Shown here in pieces: positions 10,440 to 19,003 of a DNA stretch of 64,000 bases; positions within the stretch are counted from its first letter, which is position 1; each line of letters opens with the position of its first letter. The notes under the pieces were generated by a model, which was given only the letters and a program-made list of their open reading frames with translations, searched no databases and had not been told where the DNA came from. Made by a program: the position numbers and the translations under genes. This stretch comes from Symbiodinium natans (Eukaryota; Sar; Dinophyceae; Suessiales; Symbiodiniaceae): the NCBI GenBank assembly GCA_905221605.1, contig CAJNDS010001557.1, positions 1,231,501-1,295,500 on the forward strand, given 5' to 3'.

Positions 10440-11500
10440 GGTGTATAGGGCATTTAGGGTGTCGGGTTTACGGGCGCCAGGCGGATAGGTCATTGCAACT
10501 TCCTCGAGACGCTGATCTTCCAGGCCTCCAGCCCCATGCATGTGGAGTGGTTTAGGGTTGAGGGTTCAGGGTTTAGGGTTTAGGTTTTAGGGTTTAGGGT
10601 TTAGGGTAATTTCGTGATTGCTTTGGGGTTCAGGGCTTCGGGTTTAAGGAAAAGAGCCCCAAACCCGCAACTGCAACCCCTATTCGTCTCACATACTCCC
10701 ATTCTTAAACTCCGCTGTGCCAGAGAGAAGGCTGAAGACTTCATTTTTGGAGCCTTACCGGTCTCCTCCCTCCCCCCCCCCCCCTCTCCCCACCTCTCAG
10801 GGAGGAAGGGTTTAGGGTTTAAGGTAAGCTCGGCAGACTTCAGTTGGCAGGGACACCAGCCCTAAATACCCTAAACTTGCTTGGCCAATTGTTGAACTTG
10901 ATTTTTCCGGTTTCCTTTTTTGTTGGAATAATGAAGCTTAGACGCTGAGCATCCTTCAGCCCAAGAGCAGCAGGCCATTGAAGAGCTGTTTAGGGTTTAG
11001 GATTTAGGGTTGAGGGTTAGGGTTTAGGGGCACTCAGGCGCTCTAGCCGGAACCTATCCCTCGAACCGTACTGATGGCTTGGCCGATCTCCTGTTACATG
11101 AATTATCGGAAGGGAGTCCTTTTTGGTTTACAGGGGTTTTATGGGAAGTTAAACGCAAACACAAGGGATTAAGGGCCTACTCTGGGTCCTAGGTACTTCC
11201 AACATATAAAGAAACCTAAAAAAAGTATGAACTTACAGCTCAACGAAATGAATTATCCATCGGAAGGGGCTATAAGGACATGTTGAGTATGGCTCGTTGT
11301 CCCGGCCGCCGCGTATCTTCCTAGTTGAGTGTTGGGGGTATTTTCCCTGACTTATGGTCCCTTACCTTCCTTATAGGATGCTGGAGGATGGGCCCTTTAG
11401 GTTTTATAGGGCATAGAAGGGGTCTACAAGGAACCCTAAACCCTAAACCCTAAACCCTGAACCTGAACCTATAATGTTAAGGGACCATGTAGCTACCCTT
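10440..11500. other. Intron-like DNA, no gene seen
   Basis: TTTAGGG units (10550-10605, 10990-11030), a C-rich block (10765-10790), and a dispersed motif (gtcccttacc...ggaccatgtagctaccctta, about 11355-11500) that recurs near 44120-44235. Confidence 0.45.
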
Positions 11501-11503
11501 AAG

Positions 11504-11570
11504 ACTTCGCCTTCAAGGTCGTGGTGGCCGGCATGCTCTTCTTGAACATGGTGGTCGTGTCCCTGGAGGC
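11504..11570 (+). CDS. Exon: S1-like helix of a voltage-gated channel
   Basis: The open frame reads FAFKVVVAGMLFLNMVVVSL and continues EAR. This is a 20-residue hydrophobic helix with an Asn in the middle and an acidic exit, the usual form of an S1 segment in four-domain cation channels (compare LNAAVLG in the exon at 50507). It follows 'cccttaag' and could end at a GC splice site (GAGGC|GCGG) or run further. With the S2-like exon at 13806 it suggests a channel domain separate from the one at 50.5-63.3 kb. S3 to S6 of this domain were not found before 16.9 kb, so the domain may be a relic or its exons may have been missed. Confidence 0.6.
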
Positions 11571-11659
11571 GCGGTTGCGCAAAGGCTTTTGCTGTCAGCT
11601 GTCGCCCGGCCTTTCAAAGGGCTACGGGATCCCTAACAAAATCCAAAGAACGACCTAGC

Positions 11660-12255
11660 GAGGCCTGTGATTAGTATTATTCGAATTATTAGACTTATTA
11701 GAATTGTTAGTATTAACTAGTATCATTAGCAGTATTAGTATTATTAGTATTATAGTATATTAGTATTATTATTTATTAGTTTAGTATTATTATAGTATTA
11801 TTAGGTAGTATTATTAGTAGTATTATTAGTAGTATATTAGTATTAGTCTTATTAGTATTATTAGTATTATTAGTATTAGTATTAGTATAATTAGTATTAT
11901 TATATTATTCTTATTATTAGTATTAGTATTATGATTATATATTAGTATTATTAGTAGTAGTATTATTTTTATATTATTAGTAGTATTATTTAGTAGTATT
12001 AGTATTATTAGTATGTATTAGTATTATTAGTATTATTAGTATTAGTAGTAGTATTAGTATTATTAGTATTATTAGTATTATTATTATTAGTATTATTAGT
12101 ATTAGTATTAGTATTATTAGTATTATTAGTATTATTAGTAATATTAGCATTATTTGTAATAATGTATCGTTCTTAGTAGTATTGGCATTGTTCGTAGTAT
12201 TAGGATGATTGTTAGCATTGTCAGTAGTCTTAGAATTTTTCAGTAATATTTTCAT
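11660..12255. repeat. TTAGTATTA-rich AT block
   Basis: Almost 600 bases made of TTAGTA and TTATTA permutations (TTATTAGTA, ATTAGTATT), in strong contrast to the GC-rich surroundings. The minus-strand open frame 11986-12261 (Ile/Leu/Asn runs) is a by-product. It lies in the presumed intron between the S1-like and S2-like exons. Confidence 0.95.
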
Positions 12256-12259
12256 TTTC

Positions 12260-13800
12260 ATTCGAAAATCTTATTTGCATAATTAACATTAAGCCCTAAC
12301 CCCTGAGCCATCCGAACTTCCGCAACGCCGGGTCCCCTAAAAACCCACTAAGCCCCCGACACCCTTAACCCTAAACCCTGCAACCCTAAACCCCCTAAAT
12401 CCCCCTAAACCCCCATAACCCCCAGAAACCCCCCCCGAAGCCCCTCTAAACCCCCCTAAACCCCCTATTCCTGTCAACCCTAAACCTTGGTCGCACAAGG
12501 GCAACTGCAAGCTTACCAGCCAGTGTGGCGGGGGGAAGGGGGGGAAGTAGTCTACTACAAGGTAGCGTCCTTTCATCTGCCTACAGAGGCCATATATATG
12601 GGCCTCTTGTAACCGAGAAGGGCACCCTTCTTATTCCTAGGCTAGTCTTGGGTCTTTCGGGGCTCAGTATGAGTCGGTTGGTGTGTAAGGGGTAGAGCTT
12701 AGGGCTTAGGGCTCAGGGTATGGGGTTTAGGGTTGTCCAATGGTTGGCTCAGTAGGAGCTAGTTGGTGTTCAGGGTTCTTGGGATGTCTCGTGGTTGTTT
12801 TTTGTAGGGCAGTGCTTAGTTGACACTGAATTGGGGTTCAGGGCTTTGAGGATTTAAAGGTTTTTTTTCGGGATTAGGGTTTAGGGTTTAGGGTCTATAG
12901 GGTTCAGGGTTTAGGGTTTAGGGTTGTAGATTTTGAGACTTAGGGCGAAGACGGACAGGTGGCTGTCCCCGGCGCCCATGACGTTTGCCAGCTGCTGGAC
13001 GAGGATGGGCTCAGCTGGAACACCTTTAGGGTTTAGGGCTTAGGGTTAAGGTTTAGGGTTCAGGGTTTTTGAGTTTTTGAGTTTTAGGGTTTTAGGGTTT
13101 TTGGGTTTTGGGTTTTTGAGTTGTAGGGTTTAGGGTTCGGAGTTTCGCAGGGTCAGGGTTTCGGGCACGTTGAGAAGAAGAGAAGATGCCGACCAAGCAT
13201 GGCAAACGTTCTTTCCTGTTTAAATAGGGTGTAGGGTTTAGGGTTTAGGCTTTGATGTTTAGGGTTAGTCAGAGGGTTCAGGGGGCTTACAAAGGGGTTT
13301 TAACGCCAAGCTTGGAGAGTTTGGGGGTGTGGGGAGGGGCTGATCTATGGGGAGCGTGTAGAGAGAAGCTGTGCAAGAAACTCTAAACCCTAAACCCTAA
13401 ACCCTAAACCCTAAACCCTAAAGACCGTTGCCACTTCCAAGCTGACAGAAGGCTTGGGCCCACAATCCTCTGTGCAGCCTGCTTCTAGGTAGGCCCTGAA
13501 GGGACATGTTTTTCATTTTCCTGTATGGTTTAGGGCTTAGGGTTTAGGATTCAGGAATATGTTAGAGGGTCATGTTCTGGAATACTATCTTTCAGCGGGT
13601 TTTAAGTGCCATCCCTGGCCTCATTCCACCGTGGTGCGCCGACCAGCGTGGAAATGCATGAGAAGGTAGGGTTTAGGGTGTAGGGTGTAGGGTGTAGGGT
13701 TTAGGGTTTAGGGTTAGGGTTTAGGGTTTAGGGTTTAGGGGGGGGTTGGGGTAACTAGGGAAGCCCTGAGTCGCCCCGAACCTACACCGAAAACCCTGAC
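12260..13800. other. Intron-like DNA between channel exons
   Basis: CCCTAAA variants with C-rich spacers (12290-12490), TTTAGGG variants (12680-13260), a CCCTAAA array (13385-13424) and TTTAGGG or GTAGGGT units (13667-13740). A short open segment at 12972-13022 after 'gacag' (VAVPGAHDVCQLLDEDGLSW) could be an S1-S2 loop exon, but no donor stands out. A copy of the 'aggaatatgtta...gggttttaag' dispersed element is at 13550-13610. Confidence 0.4.
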
Positions 13801-13805
13801 GTCAG

Positions 13806-13860
13806 ATCTGCCTTAGCTTCTTCATCGGCGAGCTCCTGTGCCGGATTTCCCATCACGGCT
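13806..13860 (+). CDS. Exon: S2-like helix of a voltage-gated channel
   Basis: After 'gacgtcag' the frame reads ICLSFFIGELLCRISHHG. The pattern (aromatic FF, then ELLCRI and HHG) is the signature of S2 in voltage-gated Na/Ca-type channels, where the Glu is part of the gating charge-transfer centre and the helix ends in R-I/V-x-x-H-G. A GC splice site (GGCT|GCCGCT) may end the exon; the next in-frame codons run into a stop at once (CGC TGA). Degenerate CCCTAAA-type units lie upstream. Confidence 0.62.
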
Positions 13861-13978
13861 GCCGCTGAGCGGAGACTTGCGAGTAAAACTGTCGGGGGAG
13901 GGGGTTAAGATTCGGGATGGATGGGGTTGCGGTTTAGGGTGTTGGTTTCCGGGTTGCAGGGTGTTGGGGTTGAGGGCT

Positions 13979-14045
13979 GAGCCCTAAACCCTAAACCCTA
14001 AACCCTAAACCCTAAACCCTAAACCCTAAACCCTAAACCCTAAAC
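13979..14045. repeat. Telomere-like array, CCCTAAA strand
   Basis: Nine perfect CCCTAAA units. Confidence 0.96.
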
Positions 14046-14477
14046 TCAGGGATTTCGGGTGGTGAGTTCAGAGTTTTGGCTTTGAGGGTTTAGGGTTCAG
14101 CATTCCGATCTTATCTGCGGATTCGGGTTTAGGACTCAGAGCATCGGCTTGTCTGAAGATGAGTCCTTCTTTCCGATATACCCCCTTTTTTTATCCACAT
14201 TATCTAGTCCCTATATACCTAAGTAGCCCCTGAATGACACCTAAACTTAGCAGCTGAGTGAGTACACTATACACCTGTTGGGATACTCTAATCCCCTATA
14301 GAACTGAAAGTGTACATTTTTTGGGGGGGGGGCCTATGAACCCATCAACTAAGTAAACAAACCCCTAAGGTCTACAAGGGTTCCTCCTTTAGTCCCTTGA
14401 TTCTACCCCAATTTAAACCCTAATTCTACCTTGGCCCTCGAGCCGAGCCGCGTTTCTGGGCTTTCGTGTGGCCCGAG

Positions 14478-14513
14478 GTCGCATTTTCATGGTGGACAAG
14501 CAGGACAGACCTG
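14478..14513 (+). CDS. Candidate exon: S2-S3 linker of the same channel domain
   Basis: Between 'gcccgag' and GT (GTTCCG) the frame reads RIFMVDKQDRP. Position (after the S2-like exon) and composition (R-x-F, then an acidic loop) parallel the linker exon at 51957-52028 (RLEGCKGFFVSEEDP). The assignment depends on that parallel; two other frames are also open. Confidence 0.35.
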
Positions 14514-14599
14514 GTTCCGCCTCCTCGGTTTAGGGTTTAGAAATGTAGGGTTTAGGGTTTAGGGGTTTAGGTTTGGGGTTTGGGGCCTGGGGTTTAGGG

Positions 14600-16170
14600 T
14601 TTAGGGTTTAGGGCTTCGGTTTTATGGTTTGGGGTTTTATGATTTAGGGTTGAGGGTTTCGGGTTGAGGGTTTATAGGGTTCAAGATCGGACCCCCTAAG
14701 CCTTTTCTTAACAGCCTCTGCCGTGTGTTTTCCCGATCGTAGCCTTTGGGCTGATTGCAATAGCCACTTCCAGAAAACAGCCCTAGCCGTAGCTCTTCCT
14801 GACGTGAAGACATCGATCAGCCGAAATCAGCCGAAACCCTAAACCCTAAACCTTGAATGTCCGTCAATTCAGTAGGCCAACCTACAAGGTATGAAGTTAC
14901 TACTAAGCTCGACCTAATACATGGACTCCAACACACCCCAAACCCTTTCTGGGTAGTTCTCTAACTCACGGCCCCTTCTGGTGGACCAAAAAGGTGCCAT
15001 ACTATATAGGGACCCAACACGCGAAACTGGCTTAGGGAACTTCTCATATATAAACCCAAAAGGGTTTAGGGTTTAGGGAGAGATGTGATCGCAGATTCCG
15101 GTGCGTCAGGACCGCTTCTGCAATTACTTGGAGGCTGCCCGGCCCCTGGGGAGAACTGTGCTGTCACTGGGGAGAACTGTGCTGTCACCCCTACAGCTCT
15201 GAACCCTCTAACCTTACTTATATACCCATATAAACCCTAGGAACCCCATAAATAGCTCCTGACAAACCTTGCATGAACCCTATCAACTCTGTGAACCCCA
15301 AGCTTTACCGGACCCCATGTTAGGCATCACCTGCTAGTCCAGCTCCTACACGCTAGCAAAGCATTGAGAATGTACGACTGAGAAGCTTAAGCCAGTACCG
15401 AGAATCTCTCGGATCCTAAAACAACTATTTCCTCAAGAACCCTCCCAATTCTTCTTTATACAGGGGGAATATAGGGACTGTTCTCTTGTGTTTTTGGGTG
15501 GTTTTAAGCAAGAAGGAGATGTCGACTAGTTGCATTCATGGTTTGCATCTTACACTTTGTATCGAACAGCCCCGAACACACGCGCATCAAACTCGCCCGA
15601 ATGCCAAGCTGAAATCATAGGCGTGCGGCTGCTACATGCATGGTTCGGAGCTTCTGGTTGCTTGAGCTGGTCAGGAGATCCGCCCAACCCTGAACCCTAA
15701 GCCGTGCGAGGTAGAATTGTTCATAACGGTTTTGGTGAGTTATCTCCGTGGGGCGCCCTTTTGGGGATACTAGCATTGACTAGACAGAGACCTCTACTTC
15801 ACACGACTGCACCCAGAAGCCACCAAGCATCCAAAGCGCAGAGGCGCGCGTGGAGCGTTGATACGATTAGCTTGAACCCTGCACGGCCCTCTACGCCCTA
15901 AGCACTCACATGATGGCTTCACACCTTGCAGTCCCAAAGCCACGGAAGAAGCCCTGGTACTGTTGGGCAAGTTTAGAACCCTAAACCCTAAACCCTAAAC
16001 CCTAAACCCGATCACAAGAAGTTATAGAGTTCGAGCTTGATTCTGTTCGGGGCGCACGGTACTGGTAGCGCACATATCGCTACCCATGGACCTCCGAGCA
16101 TAAGGGCTTTTAACGGCGCCGCCCTAAACACCCGAAACCCTAAACCCTAAACACTCAAAACCCGAAACCC
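14600..16170. other. Spacer or intron DNA, no gene recognised
   Basis: Mixed unique DNA with few repeats between 15100 and 15950. The open frame 15704-15901 has no recognisable features. A segment after 'caccttgcag' (15938-15969; PKATEEALVLLGK or PKPRKKPWYCWA) might be an exon but is flanked by CCCTAAA on its 3' side, unlike the other exons. S3 to S6 helices of the channel begun at 11.5 kb were looked for here and not found. Confidence 0.4.
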
Positions 16171-16172
16171 GA

Positions 16173-16237
16173 AACACCCTAAACCCTAAACCCTAAACCC
16201 TAAACCCTAAACCCTAAACCCTAAACCCTAAACCCCC
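16173..16237. repeat. Telomere-like array, CCCTAAA strand
   Basis: Nine CCCTAAA units; faces the TTTAGGG array at 16344-16424 across 105 bases of GC-rich unique DNA with no clear coding frame. Confidence 0.96.
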
Positions 16238-16343
16238 CAAGCCCTGGAGCCGCTGCCATGGCTGCTCCTCCTCCGGCAGTACCGACCGCCACGACGCGCG
16301 GGGGCTCGGGCGCGTGGGGTACACGGGGGCGGCGTTGGGTTGA

Positions 16344-16424
16344 GGGTTTAGGGTTTAGGGTTTAGGGTTTAGGGTTTAGGGTTTAGGGTTTAGGGTTTAG
16401 GGTTTAGGGTTTAGGGTTTAGGGG
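16344..16424. repeat. Telomere-like array, TTTAGGG strand
   Basis: Eleven perfect TTTAGGG units. Confidence 0.96.
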
Positions 16425-16578
16425 TTGGGGTGTGCCCGACTGAGGCTTGAGATGGCTCAGGTGTTTAGAGCTTTGGGCGCTCTATAGGGGCTTCATGTTT
16501 TTGGGTCCAGGGGCTTCGGGTTTCAAGTTTAGGGCGTTCTCGGGGCCCTGGTCTAGAGGTTTAGGGTTTAGGGGGTTT

Positions 16579-16739
16579 AGGGTTGAGGGTTGAAGGGTTG
16601 CAGGGTTGAAGGGTTGAAGGGTTGAAGGGTTGAAGGGTTGAAGGGTTGAAGGGTTGAAGGGTTGAAGGGTTGAGGGGTTGAAGGGTTGAAGGGTTGAAGG
16701 GTTGAAGGGTTGAAGGGTTGAAGGGTTGAAGGGTTGAAG
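16579..16739. repeat. GGGTTGAA octamer tandem repeat
   Basis: About 19 copies of GGGTTGAA (two variants, GGGTTGCA and GGGTTGAG), bounded on both sides by TTTAGGG units. It looks like a local expansion of a mutated telomere-like unit. Confidence 0.95.
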
Positions 16740-16959
16740 GTTTAGGGTTTAGGGGGGACCCTTTCTTCCCTTTTGTTTCAGGCTGGCTGTGTGACCCTTT
16801 AGTTTACCGGTGGGGAACAAAAGCTCTCTCCAACACAGACCAAAGGTTTCGTTTTTCTTAGGCTACGGGGCCCTACTAAATCCTAAACCTAGTTCGTAAA
16901 TAAGCCCCACGGAGCCTCAAAGGCACCGGCATCTGGCATCATGCTTGTGCAAGTCCCAG

Positions 16960-17000
16960 GCCGTATGTTGGGGTGGTGAAGTCCTTCAACCCCGCCAAGG
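16960..17000 (+). CDS. Exon: cold-shock domain 1, strand beta-1
   Basis: Between 'gtcccag' and a strong donor GTAAGG the frame reads PYVGVVKSFNPAKG. This matches the start of a cold-shock domain (G-x-V-K-S/W-F-N-x-x-K-G), the nucleic-acid-binding OB fold of CspA and Y-box proteins. The exon stops where RNP1 (GYGFI) should begin, which appears to continue in the exon at 17287. The equivalent exon of the next domain is at 33789. Confidence 0.68.
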
Positions 17001-17102
17001 GTAAGGACCTGAGAGGGAAGATGACTTGCAGTTCGTCTTCTTGGTGTGAGTTTCAATGTTTGGGGGTTTGGATTGTTTAGGGTTCACAGTTTTGGGTGTA
17101 GG

Positions 17103-17176
17103 CCTAAACCCTAAACCCTAAACCCTAAACCCTAAACCCTAAACCCTAAACCCTAAACCCTAAACCCTAAACCCTA
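17103..17176. repeat. Telomere-like array, CCCTAAA strand
   Basis: Ten perfect units, 110 bases upstream of the exon at 17287. Confidence 0.97.
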
Positions 17177-17286
17177 ATTCGGTGCTGGGTGTGTTGCGGA
17201 GCGACTCAGTGAGGCTTCATGGCGGTTTGGAGGTTTTTGCACATTCGTGCTCCGAGTCATGCTAAGTCTGCAAGCGAGCGAATCAG

Positions 17287-17314
17287 AGCATGGGCCTATT
17301 TGTGACATTTCCGG
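17287..17314 (+). CDS. Micro-exon: cold-shock domain 1, RNP1 region
   Basis: A 28-base exon after 'gaatcag' reads HGPICDIS, in phase with the G left over from the exon ending at 17000 (giving Glu). It is placed where RNP1 (G-F/Y-I-x-C) lies. The aromatic residue of the motif is Pro here, which is unusual. Its donor GT is the first GT of the TTTAGGG array that follows. Confidence 0.45.
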
Positions 17315-17315
17315 G

Positions 17316-17390
17316 TTTAGGGTTCAGGGTTTAGGGTTTAGGGTTTAGGGTTCAGGGTTTAGGGTTTAGGGTTTAGGGTTTAGGGTTTAG
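17316..17390. repeat. Telomere-like array, TTTAGGG strand
   Basis: Ten units with two TTCAGGG variants, starting at the splice donor of the preceding micro-exon. Confidence 0.96.
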
Positions 17391-17535
17391 AAAACAGTTC
17401 TTTGAGTCATCGCATGTTCTCCAAGTTTGCATTGGGTTTCAGCACCGCTGAGCATTCTCGGTCGAATTGAGCCATGTACCTAGAACCATAAACAGTAGAA
17501 AGCAGGCCAAAAACCCTCAGCCCTGACCCCTAAGC

Positions 17536-17664
17536 CCTAAACGCTAAACCCTAAACCCCCTAAATCCTAAACCCTAAACCCTAAACCCTAAACCCTAAAC
17601 CCTAAACCCTAAACCCTAAACCCATAAACCCTAAACCCTAAACCCTAACCCTAAACCCTAAACT
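17536..17664. repeat. Telomere-like array, CCCTAAA strand
   Basis: About 17 units, with one extra base in CCCATAAA and one CCCTAA. It lies just upstream of the exon at 17696. Confidence 0.96.
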
Positions 17665-17695
17665 AAGCCGTTCCACAACCGTGGAGAATCCAAAG

Positions 17696-17730
17696 CCTTG
17701 GCGCGGCCGATGTCAAAGCCATCGAGGATG
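17696..17730 (+). CDS. Candidate exon: cold-shock domain 1, RNP2 region
   Basis: After 'atccaaag' and in phase with the previous micro-exon, the frame reads LGAADVKAIED and ends at GT. The position fits RNP2 (Y-G-x-D-V-F-x-H), with A-D-V-K-A in the aligned place. Flanked by CCCTAAA (17536-17664) and TTTAGGG (17764-17790) arrays. Confidence 0.42.
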
Positions 17731-18170
17731 GTGCGAAGCAAAAAAGCACGCGGTGCGCTATGTAGGGTTTAGGGTTTAGGGTTTAGGGTCTATAGGGATT
17801 AGACTTGGGGTTTAGGGTTTAGCGTTTAGAGGTGACCATTGCCACAAGCACGGCGATGACATTGGTTCTCCAGCGAGAAAATGCCCAAGCAACACCACAG
17901 GGAAGCAGAAACTGAAGCCCTGAAGACCCTCAAATCCCTAGACCCCCAGCTTCTGCAAAACCTACACACTCCAAACCCTACAATCGCCTTCGCCTGCTTA
18001 AAAGCTCACCCCAAGTAACCCTAAACCCTAAACTCCAAACCCCAAACCCTAAACCCTAAACCCTAAACCCTAAACTAAGCACAAACCAACACAACAAGCA
18101 GGCCTGAAGCCCACACACAGCCCCAAAATCCCGAGGCTGGGGGCACATCGAATGCGAGGCGCATCGGCAG

Positions 18171-18204
18171 GGCAAGCGAACGCTTTCAGGGCACGACTGC
18201 GAGG
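18171..18204 (+). CDS. Candidate exon, loop of cold-shock domain 1
   Basis: Between 'catcggcag' and GT (GTCTGG), 34 bases, flanked by CCCTAAA upstream and TTTAGGG downstream. Readings are GKRTLSGHDCE or QANAFRARLR; the phase is unresolved. Assigned to this gene only by order. Confidence 0.35.
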
Positions 18205-18491
18205 GTCTGGGGTTTAGGGTTTAGGGTTTAGTGTTTAGGGTTTACCCATGTAGGGTTCAGGGTTTGGGGTTTATAGGTCTTAGGCTGAATCAGAGCCCCC
18301 AAGCCCTATTCACCCGAAGCCCTAAAGCTCTCCCTCCCCCGGCGCCGAAAGGCTCTGATAGAATTAACCCCCTATAGAGCACCCTTAAAAAACGCAAAGC
18401 CCATTTCAGGGGTTTAGGGTTTAGGGTTTAGGGTTTAGGGTTAGCCCAGAAGGCCCTAAAACCCTGAACCCTCACCCCTAAACCGTGCCAG

Positions 18492-18536
18492 GACACGTTC
18501 AAGCTCTTCGGCCACCTGGCTGTTCCCCTCATTGGG
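18492..18536 (+). CDS. Exon upstream of the retrotransposon insertion
   Basis: After 'ccgtgccag' a phase-0 frame of 15 codons reads DTFKLFGHLAVPLIG and ends at GTGGGT. Flanked by CCCTAAA variants and TTTAGGG units. The hydrophobic content fits a core strand of the cold-shock protein gene, but the family match is weak. It is the last exon before the LTR element, which would therefore lie in the following intron. Confidence 0.42.
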
Positions 18537-18802
18537 GTGGGTGGGGTGGGGTCTTAGGGTTTAGGGTTTAGGGTCGAGGGTTTAGGGTTTGGGGTTTATG
18601 GTTTAGGGTTTAGGGTTAGGTTTGGCCTTTAGCGGACGGCACGTTGGGCCCGTGTGGATTTGAGGGATCGGGGTCCTAGGCACAGGGATGAAGGTTTATA
18701 GGGTGTGGGGTCAGGGTATTAGGGTACTAGGGTATTAGGGTATACGGTATTCGGGTTTAGGGTTTGGGGTTTAGGGTTTTGAGTTTGGCGAGAGGGGTTA
18801 CT

Positions 18803-18807
18803 ATCCC
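18803..18807. repeat. Target-site duplication, left copy
   Basis: ATCCC directly precedes the 5' LTR. The identical ATCCC directly follows the 3' LTR at 31059-31063. Five bases is the usual duplication length for Copia and other LTR elements. Confidence 0.9.
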
Positions 18808-18980
18808 TGTAATTTTGCATTGCGATAACCCTTGCATTTTAACATCATGTGCATATCGTCCCGTTGCATTACCTCGCAAGCCCTCTGCAGTAGAAAATAG
18901 AGCGTTCGCTCCTGCATGGCTTAACGGTATTATCAACTCAGTGCTTGTGATTACACCTTGGAGTTTCCCTGATAACTATA
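18808..18980 (+). repeat. 5' LTR, 173 bp
   Basis: Identical base for base to 30886-31058. It begins TGTAATTTTG and ends ATAACTATA, so its ends are TG...TA instead of the usual TG...CA. It should carry the promoter and polyadenylation signals, but none could be pinpointed. The short open frame through it (18764-18997) is incidental. Confidence 0.97.
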
Positions 18981-18996
18981 GGTTATCAGCCGTATA
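18971..18996 (+). promoter_or_regulatory. Likely primer-binding site at the LTR edge
   Basis: The sequence GGTTATCAGCC directly abuts the 5' LTR. It resembles the plant Copia site TGGTATCAGAGC (complement of initiator tRNA-Met) with one extra T and without the first T. LTR end and site together form a small palindrome (GATAAC-tatag-GTTATC, 18971-18987). The tRNA match is imperfect, so the primer is uncertain. Confidence 0.5.
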
Positions 18997-19003
18997 GCCT
19001 ACA

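Noticed and set aside
18787-18797. Purine tract outside the 5' LTR as evidence of a nested older element
   Set aside because: Similar to the polypurine tract but with no LTR fragment beside it; G-rich tracts are common here.
18764-18997. 77-aa frame and its twin at 30845-31138
   Set aside because: Both are readings through the identical LTR; open by chance.
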